Source: an uncultured Johnsonella sp. (GTDB taxonomy: Bacteria > Bacillota > Clostridia > Lachnospirales > Lachnospiraceae). From it: a DNA stretch of 64,000 nucleotides. The position numbers and the translations under genes were made by a program. The first letter of the stretch is position 1. The number at the start of each line of letters is the position of its first letter. Where the stretch lies: NCBI GenBank assembly GCA_900766185.1, contig CAAFUL010000014.1:23153-87152 (forward strand), in the 5' to 3' direction. This document shows, piece after piece, positions 1 through 8,116 of the stretch. The notes below the pieces were generated by a model that searched no databases, was not told the DNA's origin, and saw nothing but the letters and a program-made list of their open reading frames with translations.

Positions 1-2
1 CA

Positions 3-263
3 ACATTCGGACTTTTTACAGGTGGACTTGCAAAGTTCGATAAGTACTATGAAATGGGATTGATAGACGGAATTTTTACAACAAATCTGGTTTACCAATC
101 ACCGCAGCTTTTAAGCAAACCGTACTATGTCAATGTTGATATAAGTAAGTATATAGCTCTTATAATAGATAATCTGAATCATGATTCATCAATAAGTGAG
201 CTTATGCTTCCGGCAGGCAGAATTAATGCTTTATTAAAGAAACATAGAGAAGGACAATATTAA
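3..263 (+). CDS. prs: Ribose-phosphate pyrophosphokinase, C-terminal part (5' end outside window)
   Basis: Makes PRPP from ribose 5-phosphate and ATP for nucleotide, histidine and tryptophan synthesis in the cytoplasm. Only the last ~86 codons are here; the frame is open to the window edge, so this is an edge truncation, not a broken gene. The visible segment has the family's C-terminal pattern: a TFGLFTGGL stretch, then the flexible IDGIFTTNL region, then a DISKYIALIIDNLNHD helix and a short basic tail. The first ATG in frame (position 54) is internal and is not the start. The response regulator begins 9 bases after the stop, so the two may be co-transcribed. Confidence 0.85.
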   Translation, partial: TFGLFTGGLAKFDKYYEMGLIDGIFTTNLVYQSPQLLSKPYYVNVDISKYIALIIDNLNHDSSISELMLPAGRINALLKKHREGQY

Positions 264-272
264 GGGGTTTTT

Positions 273-986
273 ATGAGGATTATAATTTGTGATGATAATC
301 CTAATGACATAAAAGAATACTCTGAAATAATAAATAATGTTATAGTTGATGCACAGGAAGAAGATATGGAACTTATCGCCTACGAAAGCGTATCTCAGTT
401 GCTTTTCGACATGGAGGATAAGCTTAATCTGATTGATATAATGATATTGGATATTAATATGCCCGGGACAAACGGCATGGAATTTGCTAAAAGCATAAGG
501 GAGAATTCCTATAAGGGGGAGATAATATTCCTTACTTGGTCAAAGGATCATATGCCCGGTGCTTTTGATGTAAGAGCCTTTAATTATATAGTTAAGGGTG
601 AGACTGATGTAAAGAGAGTTGAAAAAATAATTCTGGGTTCTATTGATGTAGCCAAAGAAAAAACTAAAGAGTACATGTTGTTCACAGGTATAGGTGAGTA
701 TAGGAATATACCCGTATTATCGATAAAGTACTTTGAGGTCAACGGTAAGATTATTACTGTGCATTATAGTAATAGAAGTTTTGAGTTTGTATCAACTATA
801 GGTAAGTTAGAGAATTTATTATTCAGCAAGGGGTTTATAAGGGTACACAGATCCTTTATGGTAGCTATATCTGCAATAAAAAACTTTACATATACTGAAC
901 TTACCTTAGTTGATGGAGTTGTTATACCGGTAGGAAGGACGTATTATAATAAGTTAAAAGAAGCTATTACAAAGACTGTTGTATAG
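273..986 (+). CDS. LytTR-family response regulator
   Basis: A 237-residue two-component regulator of the AgrA/VirR type. The receiver domain fills residues 1-~125: acidic pair in IICDDN, phospho-acceptor Asp in MILDINMPG, the switch Thr in FLTWSK and the conserved Lys in NYIVKG. A LytTR DNA-binding domain follows from ~140 (VLSIKYFEVNGKIITVHY, then FIRVHRSFMVAI). LytTR regulators usually control peptide signalling, bacteriocins or surface proteins. No histidine kinase lies next to it in the window. It sits just after prs (RBS AAGGGG) and directly before three envelope proteins, so inference suggests it controls them. Their promoters were not confirmed. Confidence 0.9.
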   Translation: MRIIICDDNPNDIKEYSEIINNVIVDAQEEDMELIAYESVSQLLFDMEDKLNLIDIMILDINMPGTNGMEFAKSIRENSYKGEIIFLTWSKDHMPGAFDVRAFNYIVKGETDVKRVEKIILGSIDVAKEKTKEYMLFTGIGEYRNIPVLSIKYFEVNGKIITVHYSNRSFEFVSTIGKLENLLFSKGFIRVHRSFMVAISAIKNFTYTELTLVDGVVIPVGRTYYNKLKEAITKTVV

Positions 987-1009
987 TTATGTGATTAGGA
1001 GTAATGTGG

Positions 1010-1765
1010 ATGCATAAGAAAATAATTAAAATGGGCATTATATTGGCTCTGTGTGTTTGTGCATTTAATGTAAAAGGGGTTTATGCACAGGAAGTTAAAG
1101 TAGGCACACATTTAGAGCATGAGTATGATATTAGTGTCGTTCGTAGGGCAACAGAGCATACGGACGGAGAGAGGCTGTATAAGTGTAAAATTTGTGGGGA
1201 GAGCCATGTAGAGACTATAGAAGCTACAGGGCATATTTGGAGTGAGTGGATAGTAGATGTAAGTCCTACCGAAACTAAAGAGGGACATAGATATAGGGTA
1301 TGTACCAAGTATCCTGAACATCCGCATTACCAAGAAGAAGTTATCCCTGCTCTTTTATCAAGCCCTAAATCCGCTAATACTGCAAAGACTGTAAATACAG
1401 CTTTGAAAAAAGATGCTAAAACTGATAATACAAATAAAAATGATTTGAAAAAAGACAATATATCAGAAACTCAGCCATACAAAAATGATGATCGATCTGA
1501 AAGCAGGGCAAATGCTGTTGAACCAAAGAGCGTTGAAGCTTCAAAATCTGTGACAGAACAGCCTGCTATAAGAGCAGCCAATGTTGCAGCTAATGCTGCC
1601 GTAGCCATGTATTCGGATATAAATGCATTGGATGTATGCGCAGGAGTGGGAGCAATAGCAATATCATGGTGGTATGTATATGTGCTTAAACCTATGGTAG
1701 ACGCATTAATGTGGATTAAAAGAAAGCGAAGTGCAATGGAGAAGAAATTGTATCTAAGTAAATAA
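1010..1765 (+). CDS. Secreted, membrane-anchored protein with a CxxC 'HTW..W'-type repeat region
   Basis: Function unknown. An ATG at 1004 is only 2 bases after the AGGAG, so the ATG at 1010 (8-base spacing) is preferred, giving about 251 residues. Residues 1-~27 form a signal peptide ending near GVYAQ. Residues ~35-115 hold a cysteine-paired module (YKCKICGES, then a TGHIWSEW segment and YRVCTKYPEHPHY), a pattern common in clostridial surface proteins. A Lys/Asn/Asp-rich disordered linker follows (~120-190), then a hydrophobic segment around AGVGAIAISWWYVYVL and a basic tail, consistent with C-terminal membrane anchoring with the tail inside. It lies between the LytTR regulator and two further membrane proteins. 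Confidence 0.7.
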   Translation: MHKKIIKMGIILALCVCAFNVKGVYAQEVKVGTHLEHEYDISVVRRATEHTDGERLYKCKICGESHVETIEATGHIWSEWIVDVSPTETKEGHRYRVCTKYPEHPHYQEEVIPALLSSPKSANTAKTVNTALKKDAKTDNTNKNDLKKDNISETQPYKNDDRSESRANAVEPKSVEASKSVTEQPAIRAANVAANAAVAMYSDINALDVCAGVGAIAISWWYVYVLKPMVDALMWIKRKRSAMEKKLYLSK

Positions 1766-1792
1766 TAAGTTTAATTATTATAGGAGTTAGAG

Positions 1793-1987
1793 ATGCACCT
1801 TAGGAATATTATAGAATTTTTGGTTATAGCTTTCTTCTTGATAGTAGGTATTATAATATATATGTATATCGGGAAAAAAATAAATGATGTTGAAAGTGAT
1901 CTGACTGTAAGACACAAACGGGATTTTAATGAAAAAGTAGAAGATGTGCCAAGTATAGATGAAGAATATAAGAGCGTTAAAAAATAA
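1793..1987 (+). CDS. Small single-pass membrane protein
   Basis: Unrecognised 64-residue protein. One N-terminal transmembrane helix (about residues 5-26, IEFLVIAFFLIVGIIIYMYI) is followed by a charged cytoplasmic or external tail ending in Lys-Lys. An AGGAG lies 6-10 bases before the ATG. It sits 27 bases after the CxxC surface protein and 35 bases before the DUF11/Cna-B protein, so it is probably part of the same transcript and may be an assembly or scaffold subunit; that role is inference from position only. Confidence 0.6.
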   Translation: MHLRNIIEFLVIAFFLIVGIIIYMYIGKKINDVESDLTVRHKRDFNEKVEDVPSIDEEYKSVKK

Positions 1988-2022
1988 AATATATTTAGTT
2001 TAGTTAATTGATAGAGGATGAT

Positions 2023-3627
2023 ATGAAATATATAAAAGGAGTGTATCTAAATAGATATAAGCGTAATTTATTTAATATTTCAATGTTTTTGTTCCTGCTT
2101 ATGTTTTTGGTTTTAGCTGTTTTTGTGACAGTGCAGGCAGTTGTTCATATACCAAGGGCTACAATAAACAGAATATCAAATAAAGAGTCTGGTGCAAAGC
2201 CCGGAGATATAATTAGATATACGGTTAAAGTTAAAAGATTGGATACTGTGCAAACAGAAAGAATAAGACTGGTAGAAAGTCTTCCCTCAGAGCTTGAGTA
2301 TTTGGGGAATGTAAGTATAGATTACGGACATATTACGAATTTTAATGAGATTTCGGTAAATGATGAAAATTACAACTTGGAATTTGACATTGCTCTGATT
2401 GATTATTTGCCTGATATGAATGGGGAGCTTACTTTAAGTTATGATGTAAGAGTTCTTAGAGAATCCAATACTTCTCCGACAATAAATACCCTGTCTCATC
2501 TGTACTGTTATGCCTATCCCATAGCGCAGGCACGCCCTACAGTAGCAAGTGAGAGTTCGGGTTCTTTTGAGGATAGTGTTATATATCGTAAGACTTCTCG
2601 TTTGCACATGATTAAATATATCAAAGATGTTATTTCAAATAATATAAGTGCTAAGATTGTATGGATAGATGGCGTGAATTTACCGGAATATGTTGATGTA
2701 AGACTATACAAGGATGATGTACCTTACTCTGATTTTGTAAGGTTGACTGCGGCTAATAACTGGGAATATACATGGAATGTAACCTATAAAGATCCGTCAA
2801 TATCAACACCTTCCAACTCAAGTCCTTCAAATGCAGCTACCACTTCACCGGTGCAGTGGTATGTAAAGCAGGAGACTGTTTGGGACGGCTATACTTCATC
2901 TTTGGTTGTATTACCGAATAACAGATATGTATTTACCAATAGATACATAGCAGATCCCGCTAAACCGGATAGCAATAATAAGACTGACAATTCCGATAAT
3001 AATACCGGTGATAATAATAACAATAATAAAAGTAATAATAATAGTAACAGTGATAACAAAAACAGTAACGACAATAACAACAGTAACAATAGTAAGAACA
3101 GCAATAGCAACAATAATAATGAAAGCAAAAAGCCTTCAATTCCTAATGCCACAGAAAATAGGAAGGAAGAGTCAGGCGATATAGTTTCAAATGAAAAGTT
3201 GAGTAGTGCCGTTAAGTCGGGTAAACTTATTAAGGCTGAAGTATCGGCAGATGTAGGTGGAGTTGCCGTCCTTGCAAACAATGTGGAAGACGGAGCAATA
3301 ATTAATTACCATATAAAGATTGAAAATCTGTATGATACGGACCTTATCGGGCTTAGAATAAGAGAGTATATGCCTGAATATACACATTATTACTCCCACA
3401 GCGGTTCGTTGGGTGATTACGGTTATGTTAACGGCAAAGAGCATATAACATGGTTCATACCTGTGCTTAGAGCGGGAGAAAGTATAAACCTTGAGTTTAA
3501 GGCAAGTAAAGATTATTGTGTTCAAGGAAATATTTCTACAAAACTTTATTATGAAGTTACCGGTTCTGAAAGTAAGCCGTACTCAAATATGGCTAGAGAT
3601 CCGATCAATGTTGTTAAGACTGAGTAA
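2023..3627 (+). CDS. Membrane-anchored surface protein with two DUF11-like domains, a Cna-B-like domain and an Asn-rich linker
   Basis: The frame opens at a TTG (2008), but the ATG at 2023 has a GAGG five bases upstream and is preferred (~534 residues). Order seen: N-terminal transmembrane anchor (~10-40); a DUF11-like beta-sandwich (GAKPGDIIRYTVKVK onward); a Cna-B-like stalk domain (AKIVWIDGVNLPEYVDVRLY ... YVFTNRYIA); a long Asn/Ser/Asp linker (~325-375); a second DUF11-like domain (NNVEDGAIINYHIKIENLYD to the end). There is no LPxTG sorting signal, so the N-terminal helix is the likely anchor. DUF11 and Cna-B modules often form isopeptide-stabilised extracellular stalks. The Asn-rich linker is encoded by AAT/AAC runs prone to length variation. 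Confidence 0.7.
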   Translation: MKYIKGVYLNRYKRNLFNISMFLFLLMFLVLAVFVTVQAVVHIPRATINRISNKESGAKPGDIIRYTVKVKRLDTVQTERIRLVESLPSELEYLGNVSIDYGHITNFNEISVNDENYNLEFDIALIDYLPDMNGELTLSYDVRVLRESNTSPTINTLSHLYCYAYPIAQARPTVASESSGSFEDSVIYRKTSRLHMIKYIKDVISNNISAKIVWIDGVNLPEYVDVRLYKDDVPYSDFVRLTAANNWEYTWNVTYKDPSISTPSNSSPSNAATTSPVQWYVKQETVWDGYTSSLVVLPNNRYVFTNRYIADPAKPDSNNKTDNSDNNTGDNNNNNKSNNNSNSDNKNSNDNNNSNNSKNSNSNNNNESKKPSIPNATENRKEESGDIVSNEKLSSAVKSGKLIKAEVSADVGGVAVLANNVEDGAIINYHIKIENLYDTDLIGLRIREYMPEYTHYYSHSGSLGDYGYVNGKEHITWFIPVLRAGESINLEFKASKDYCVQGNISTKLYYEVTGSESKPYSNMARDPINVVKTE

Positions 3628-3658
3628 TTAAGATTTTTATATTTATGATTTTAGGAGG

Positions 3659-3696
3659 AGCTGCTGCAAAAAGTATATCGGCTTATTGCAGCAGCT
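3659..3696 (+). terminator. Stem-loop after the surface-protein cluster
   Basis: An 11-base perfect inverted repeat (AGCTGCTGCAA and TTGCAGCAGCT) with a 16-base loop, followed by a weak T-rich stretch. It separates the surface-protein gene from cca. The short T tract makes it a weak or partial terminator. Confidence 0.5.
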
Positions 3697-3742
3697 TTAT
3701 TATGTAAGGGAAAGTATTTACAAAGTTTTTGGAGGTATAAGT

Positions 3743-4969
3743 ATGCATATAGATATACCTAAGGATGTGGAAGATATAATAGAAGAATTGGAAAATGCAG
3801 GTTATGAAGCCTATATAGTAGGTGGCTGTGTAAGAGACAGCATAATGGGAATAAATCCAAAAGACTGGGATATCACAACTTCAGCATTGCCGCAGGATAT
3901 AAAAAGAGTATTTAAAAGAACTATAGATACAGGCATAAAACACGGTACAGTTTCGGTGCTGATCAATAAAAGTACTTATGAAATCACAACCTACAGGATT
4001 GATGGGGAATATGGAGACGGCAGGCATCCCAACAGTGTGGAGTTTAGCACAAGTCTTGAAGAGGATCTAAAAAGAAGAGATTTTACCATTAATGCCATGG
4101 CTTATTCACATAAAGACGGTTTAATAGATTTGTTTGGCGGGATTAGAGACATTAAGGCAAAGAGAATAAATTGTGTCGGAAAAGCTATGGAAAGGTTTGA
4201 TGAAGATGCCTTAAGAATGTTAAGAGCTATAAGATTTGCGGCTGTGCTTGGATTTAGTATAGAAGAGAATACATTTGCGGCTATTTGCACTCTTGCAGAT
4301 AAGCTTAGACTTGTAAGTAAGGAAAGGGTATTTATAGAACTTGATAAAACAGTATGCTCAAAGAATGCATACTATATAAAAGAAGTGTATAACAGCGGTT
4401 TATATAAGTATATTTCACAAAATTTTAATGCTGTTAAAGAAAACTCTTATCTTGATATGTTATATATAAAGGGAATAGAGAGTAAAAGGCATATTGCATG
4501 GACTGTATTTATGAAGGATATAGATGCAAGTCTTGCAAAGGCTATATTAAAAGAACTAAAGGTTGATAAGGATACTTTCACTAAGGTCTTTGTATTAACC
4601 TCTTATGTAAAAGTAAAACTTCCGGACAATGAAATATCAATAAGAAAGCTATTATCTAAGATTGGATTTGAAAGATTTAGGGATTTGATATATATAAAAA
4701 GACTGCTTTTGGAAAAGTTTGAGGAGTCTAAAGAAGTGCTTAAAGCTATAGAGGAAAAGCTTGATTATATCCAAATGCAAGGACAGGCGATTTCCATAGC
4801 AATGCTTGACATAAAAGGTGATGATTTGATGAAGCTTGGTATAAAAAAAGGTCCTGTTATAGGGAAGATACTGGATGATCTGCTTCTATCCGTTTTAGAA
4901 AGACCGGAACTTAATTCAAAGGAAGTTTTGCTCAATATGGTAAAATTGGAAGACTATGCCGAAAATTAA
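3743..4969 (+). CDS. cca: CCA-adding tRNA nucleotidyltransferase (class II)
   Basis: Adds or repairs the 3' CCA of tRNAs without a nucleic-acid template. The frame opens at 3686, but GGAGG at 3731 sets the ATG at 3743, giving 408 residues. Visible motifs: the nucleotidyltransferase GGCVRDSIMG, the metal-binding DWDITTSA, and the ribose/base-recognition region (RRDFTINAMAY, DLFGGIRD, RFDEDALRMLRAIRFA). The C-terminal half is helical and there is no HD phosphohydrolase motif. It follows a stem-loop and precedes a long gap, so it is probably monocistronic. Confidence 0.93.
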   Translation: MHIDIPKDVEDIIEELENAGYEAYIVGGCVRDSIMGINPKDWDITTSALPQDIKRVFKRTIDTGIKHGTVSVLINKSTYEITTYRIDGEYGDGRHPNSVEFSTSLEEDLKRRDFTINAMAYSHKDGLIDLFGGIRDIKAKRINCVGKAMERFDEDALRMLRAIRFAAVLGFSIEENTFAAICTLADKLRLVSKERVFIELDKTVCSKNAYYIKEVYNSGLYKYISQNFNAVKENSYLDMLYIKGIESKRHIAWTVFMKDIDASLAKAILKELKVDKDTFTKVFVLTSYVKVKLPDNEISIRKLLSKIGFERFRDLIYIKRLLLEKFEESKEVLKAIEEKLDYIQMQGQAISIAMLDIKGDDLMKLGIKKGPVIGKILDDLLLSVLERPELNSKEVLLNMVKLEDYAEN

Positions 4970-5082
4970 AAATAGTTTCAGATATTGTACTTGAGATATA
5001 ACTTCTTTAGTGTTAATATGTGCAAGGTGGAAAATACTCTTTAATCTTGTATTTTTATGAATTCGGACTGCTCTTAGCGGTA

Positions 5083-5268
5083 TGACTTACACTGTTATAG
5101 TTCATGTAGCTCATTCATCTTCGTCAAAACAATCTAAAATGTTTAATCTTATTTATAAATCAGACGAAGATGAATGTTGGCAGTAGCCTATATATATAAT
5201 ATGTACCTGAAAGCAAGCTTTCATTTGACATATTATAAATATATAGGCTACCTGAACTGTAACCTTAC
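5083..5268. repeat. Dispersed palindromic (MITE-like) element, copy A
   Basis: Fills most of the 389-base gap between cca and ecfA1. Nested inverted repeats: a 14-base perfect pair (CATTCATCTTCGTC at 5112-5125, complement at 5163-5176); a long AT-rich hairpin with arms at 5183-5204 and 5228-5251 capped by TGAAAGC-AA-GCTTTCA; and outer imperfect inverted repeats (CTGTTATAGTTCATGTAGC near 5091, GCTACCTGAACTGTAACCT near 5247). The interior TTTAATCTTATTTATAAAT and GAAGATGAATG segments recur near 8.93 and 19.97 kb. I see no coding capacity beyond a spurious short frame. A non-autonomous mobile element is inferred. Confidence 0.6.
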
Positions 5269-5358
5269 ACTAATTAAAAAGAAGCTTCCCTCTTATACAA
5301 AATTTTTATTGAAAAATAAAAAGCATAAGTCTAAAGAGAGGATATTTAAGGAGCATGG

Positions 5359-6216
5359 ATGGGAATTATAAAGTTTGTTAAACTTATATACGATTATGTA
5401 AAAAAAGATGAGCATAATGAGGTTATAGAAACAAACAGGGCTATAGATAAACTTGATTTGGAAATAAAGGAAGGGGATTTTGTAGCCATACTGGGGCATA
5501 ACGGCTCAGGTAAGTCTACGCTTGCCAAACACATGAATGCCATACTTTTGCCTACAGAAGGCACTGTGTGGGTAGACGGAATAGTTACCACAGATGAGGG
5601 CAAGTTACTTGAGATAAGAAAGACTGTGGGGATGGTATTTCAAAATCCTGATAATCAGATCATTGCAAATGTAGTTGAAGAGGATGTGGCTTTCGGACCT
5701 GAGAACTTAGGTGTGGAAAGTGAGAAAATTAAGGAAAGAGTAACTAAAAGCTTGGAAGCTGTCAATATGCTTGACTATAGAAAAAACTCTCCAAACAGAC
5801 TTTCAGGAGGACAAAAACAGAGAGTTGCAATAGCGGGAATTATGGCTATGAAGCCAAGATGTATAGTGCTTGACGAGCCTACTGCCATGCTTGATCCGAA
5901 GGCAAGAAGGGAAATACTTGAGACAATAATAAGGCTTAATAAAGAGGAAAATATAAGCATTATATTAATAACTCATTATATGGAAGAGGTTATAGACGCT
6001 GATAGGGTCATCGTTATGGTAGATGGCAATATAGTTATGGACGGCACCCCCAAAGAGGTATTCTCAAAGGTGGAAGAACTAAAGTCCTATAGACTTGATG
6101 TACCTCAGGTTACGGAGCTTGCCTATGAACTTAAAAAGAACGGATTTGATATAGAGGAAGCGATTCTTAGTATAGATGAGTTTGTGGAAAAGATAGTTCC
6201 TAAATTAAAAAAATAA
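5359..6216 (+). CDS. ecfA1: ECF transporter ATPase A1
   Basis: One of the two ATPases of the energy-coupling factor module that powers vitamin and metal uptake through exchangeable S-components. 285 residues. Walker A GHNGSGKSTLAK, Q-loop VFQNPDNQI, signature RLSGGQKQRVAIAG, Walker B CIVLDEPTAMLDP and switch His in ILITHYMEEV are all intact. AAGGAG precedes the ATG by five bases. ecfA2, ecfT and truA follow, the usual Firmicutes order, but an atypical 224-base spacer separates ecfA1 from ecfA2. No S-component gene is in the window, so substrate is unspecified, as in group II ECF systems. Confidence 0.93.
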   Translation: MGIIKFVKLIYDYVKKDEHNEVIETNRAIDKLDLEIKEGDFVAILGHNGSGKSTLAKHMNAILLPTEGTVWVDGIVTTDEGKLLEIRKTVGMVFQNPDNQIIANVVEEDVAFGPENLGVESEKIKERVTKSLEAVNMLDYRKNSPNRLSGGQKQRVAIAGIMAMKPRCIVLDEPTAMLDPKARREILETIIRLNKEENISIILITHYMEEVIDADRVIVMVDGNIVMDGTPKEVFSKVEELKSYRLDVPQVTELAYELKKNGFDIEEAILSIDEFVEKIVPKLKK

Positions 6217-6440
6217 AATTACCGGGTAGTTAGCAACATAAAGTTAGATAAAAAGTGTTCCTACACATCATCAGGTGAAGATAAAGGCTTGGTAGTGCTG
6301 TGAGGCTTTAGTCAGAAAATCGTGCCACAAGGCAAGATATATTTGTAACGGTTTATGTGATAGGCTAATTATCATTAGTTTAAGCATCACTTGCCGGACA
6401 TACTGATAATAATTTATGTAAATTATTGAGAGGATAAAAG
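6217..6440 (+). ncRNA. Structured spacer/leader between ecfA1 and ecfA2, identity unknown
   Basis: A 224-base non-coding stretch in an operon that is normally packed. Possible pairings: GGCAAG (6331) with CTTGCC (6390), enclosing GTGAT (6357) with ATCAC (6386) and CTAAT-tatc-ATTAG (6365-6378); then an 8-base hairpin AATAATTT-atgt-AAATTATT (6408-6427) ending next to the GAGAGG ribosome site of ecfA2. A segment AGTCAGAAAATCGTGCC (6310-6326) faintly recalls a B12 box, but the other conserved parts of a cobalamin riboswitch are missing. It may be a decayed mobile repeat or a regulatory leader. Confidence 0.35.
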
Positions 6441-7307
6441 ATGTCTATTGAATTGAAAAATATCGGTTTTACATATGGACAGGGAACTGCTTTTGAGCAT
6501 TGTGCTCTTAAAAATATTAATCTTAAAATAGAAAAGAATGAGTTTGTAGGTATTATAGGTCAAACAGGCTCGGGTAAATCAACTTTAGTTCAGCTTCTGA
6601 ACGGTTTACTTAAGGCTACGACAGGGGACTTGCTTTATGAGAAAAGAAGTATATATGAAAAAAATTATGACCTAAAGACCTTAAGGCAGAAGGTAGGTCT
6701 GGTTTTTCAGTACCCGGAGCATCAGCTTTTTGAAGTAGATGTGCTTTCTGATGTGTGTTTCGGACCTAAGAATCAGGGGCTTAGCTTGGAAGATGCAAAG
6801 ATAAGGGCTAAGGAAGCCTTATCAATGGTAGGCATGAAGGAGTCTTATTATGTTAAGTCTCCCTTTGAGCTTTCAGGCGGACAAAAAAGAAGGGTAGCTA
6901 TTGCAGGAGTCCTCGCTATGAGACCGGAGTTTTTAATACTGGATGAGCCGAGCGCAGGGCTTGATCCTAAAGCCAGAGATGAAATACTTGGGACTATTGC
7001 GGGTCTGAAAGAAAAAACAGGTATTTCCATAATACTTGTATCACACAGTATGGAAGATGTGGCAAAGTATGTTGACAGATTAATAGTGATGAATAAGTCT
7101 GAAATCATCTATGATGATACACCTAAGGCTGTATTCAGAAACTATAAAGAACTTGAAAAAATAGGGCTTAGAGCACCGCAGATAACTTATCTGGTGCATA
7201 GGTTAAAGCAGGAGGGAATAGATATAGATACCGATATTACCAAGCTAAGCGAAGCTAAGGAAGCACTTATAAGACTAATAGATAAGAAAAGAGACATTAA
7301 TAAATGA
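6441..7307 (+). CDS. ecfA2: ECF transporter ATPase A2
   Basis: Second ATPase of the energy-coupling factor module; pairs with EcfA1 and docks on EcfT. 288 residues. Walker A GQTGSGKSTLVQ, Q-loop VFQYPEHQL, signature ELSGGQKRRVAIAG, Walker B FLILDEPSAGLDP and switch His in LVSHSMEDV are present. The start has GAGAGG eight bases upstream. Its stop overlaps the ecfT start (ATGA), indicating translational coupling. The 224-base leader upstream is unusual for this locus. Confidence 0.93.
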   Translation: MSIELKNIGFTYGQGTAFEHCALKNINLKIEKNEFVGIIGQTGSGKSTLVQLLNGLLKATTGDLLYEKRSIYEKNYDLKTLRQKVGLVFQYPEHQLFEVDVLSDVCFGPKNQGLSLEDAKIRAKEALSMVGMKESYYVKSPFELSGGQKRRVAIAGVLAMRPEFLILDEPSAGLDPKARDEILGTIAGLKEKTGISIILVSHSMEDVAKYVDRLIVMNKSEIIYDDTPKAVFRNYKELEKIGLRAPQITYLVHRLKQEGIDIDTDITKLSEAKEALIRLIDKKRDINK

Positions 7308-8116
7308 TTAGAGATATAACTATAGGTCAATACTATCCGATAGATTCCGCAGTTCATAGGCTGGATCCGAGAACTAAACTTTTTGCAACCATGATTTTTA
7401 TTATATCACTTTTTATAGCGGATGATATAGTTTCTTATATAATTGCAAGTGTGGTTTTAGCCGTGGTTTTATTAGCTTCCAAAGTACCGCTGAAGTTTAT
7501 GTTCAGGGGCTTAAAATCAGTTATTTTACTGCTTCTTATGAGCGTGGGTTTTAATATATTCCTTACTCCGGGTGAGGTTATATGGAAGTTTTATATATTT
7601 GTTGTAACAAGAGAAGGTCTTAGAATGGCTGTATTTATGGGACTTAGACTTATATACTTGGTACTGGGATCTTCGGTGCTGACGCTTACTACCACTCCTA
7701 ATGCACTGACTGACGGTATGGAAAAGGGCTTGGGATTCTTAAAAAGATTTTCAGTTCCGGTGCATGAAATAGCCATGATGATGTCAATAGCCTTAAGGTT
7801 TATTCCCATACTTTTGGAAGAAACGGATAAGATAATGAAGGCACAGATGGCAAGAGGTGCCGACTTTACAAGCGGCGGCATTATAGCAAGAGCCAAGGCG
7901 ATGATACCGCTTTTAGTACCACTTTTTATATCTGCCATAAGAAGGGCAACCGACCTTGCAATGGCTATGGAGGCAAGATGTTATCATGGCGGAGAAGGCA
8001 GAACCAAGATGAAACCGTTAAAATATAAAAAAGCCGATTATATAGTATATGTATGCTTTATACTGTATTTGCTGCTTGGTATAGCAATAAGAATTTTTAG
8101 GGGAAGATATGCGTAG
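7304..8116 (+). CDS. ecfT: ECF transporter transmembrane subunit T
   Basis: Membrane scaffold of the ECF module that connects the two ATPases to S-components. 270 residues with about five to six hydrophobic segments (for example ATMIFIISLFIADD, VVLAVVLLASK, VILLLLMSVGFNIFL, IVYVCFILYLLLGI). The two coupling-helix signature motifs are visible as KAQMARGADF (~183) and AMEARCYHGG (~225). It overlaps ecfA2 by four bases and truA by eight, consistent with one coupled operon. Confidence 0.92.
   Translation: MIRDITIGQYYPIDSAVHRLDPRTKLFATMIFIISLFIADDIVSYIIASVVLAVVLLASKVPLKFMFRGLKSVILLLLMSVGFNIFLTPGEVIWKFYIFVVTREGLRMAVFMGLRLIYLVLGSSVLTLTTTPNALTDGMEKGLGFLKRFSVPVHEIAMMMSIALRFIPILLEETDKIMKAQMARGADFTSGGIIARAKAMIPLLVPLFISAIRRATDLAMAMEARCYHGGEGRTKMKPLKYKKADYIVYVCFILYLLLGIAIRIFRGRYA

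Noticed and set aside
2889..3281. Minus-strand frame opposite the Asn-rich linker
   Set aside because: Its Leu/Ser repeats are just the antisense of AAT/AAC codons.
5174..5371. 65-codon frame before ecfA1
   Set aside because: It lies mostly in the dispersed palindrome, has no RBS and runs into ecfA1 in another frame.
6310..6326. Possible cobalamin riboswitch (B12-box-like text)
   Set aside because: Other conserved cobalamin elements are missing; kept only as an unexplained leader.
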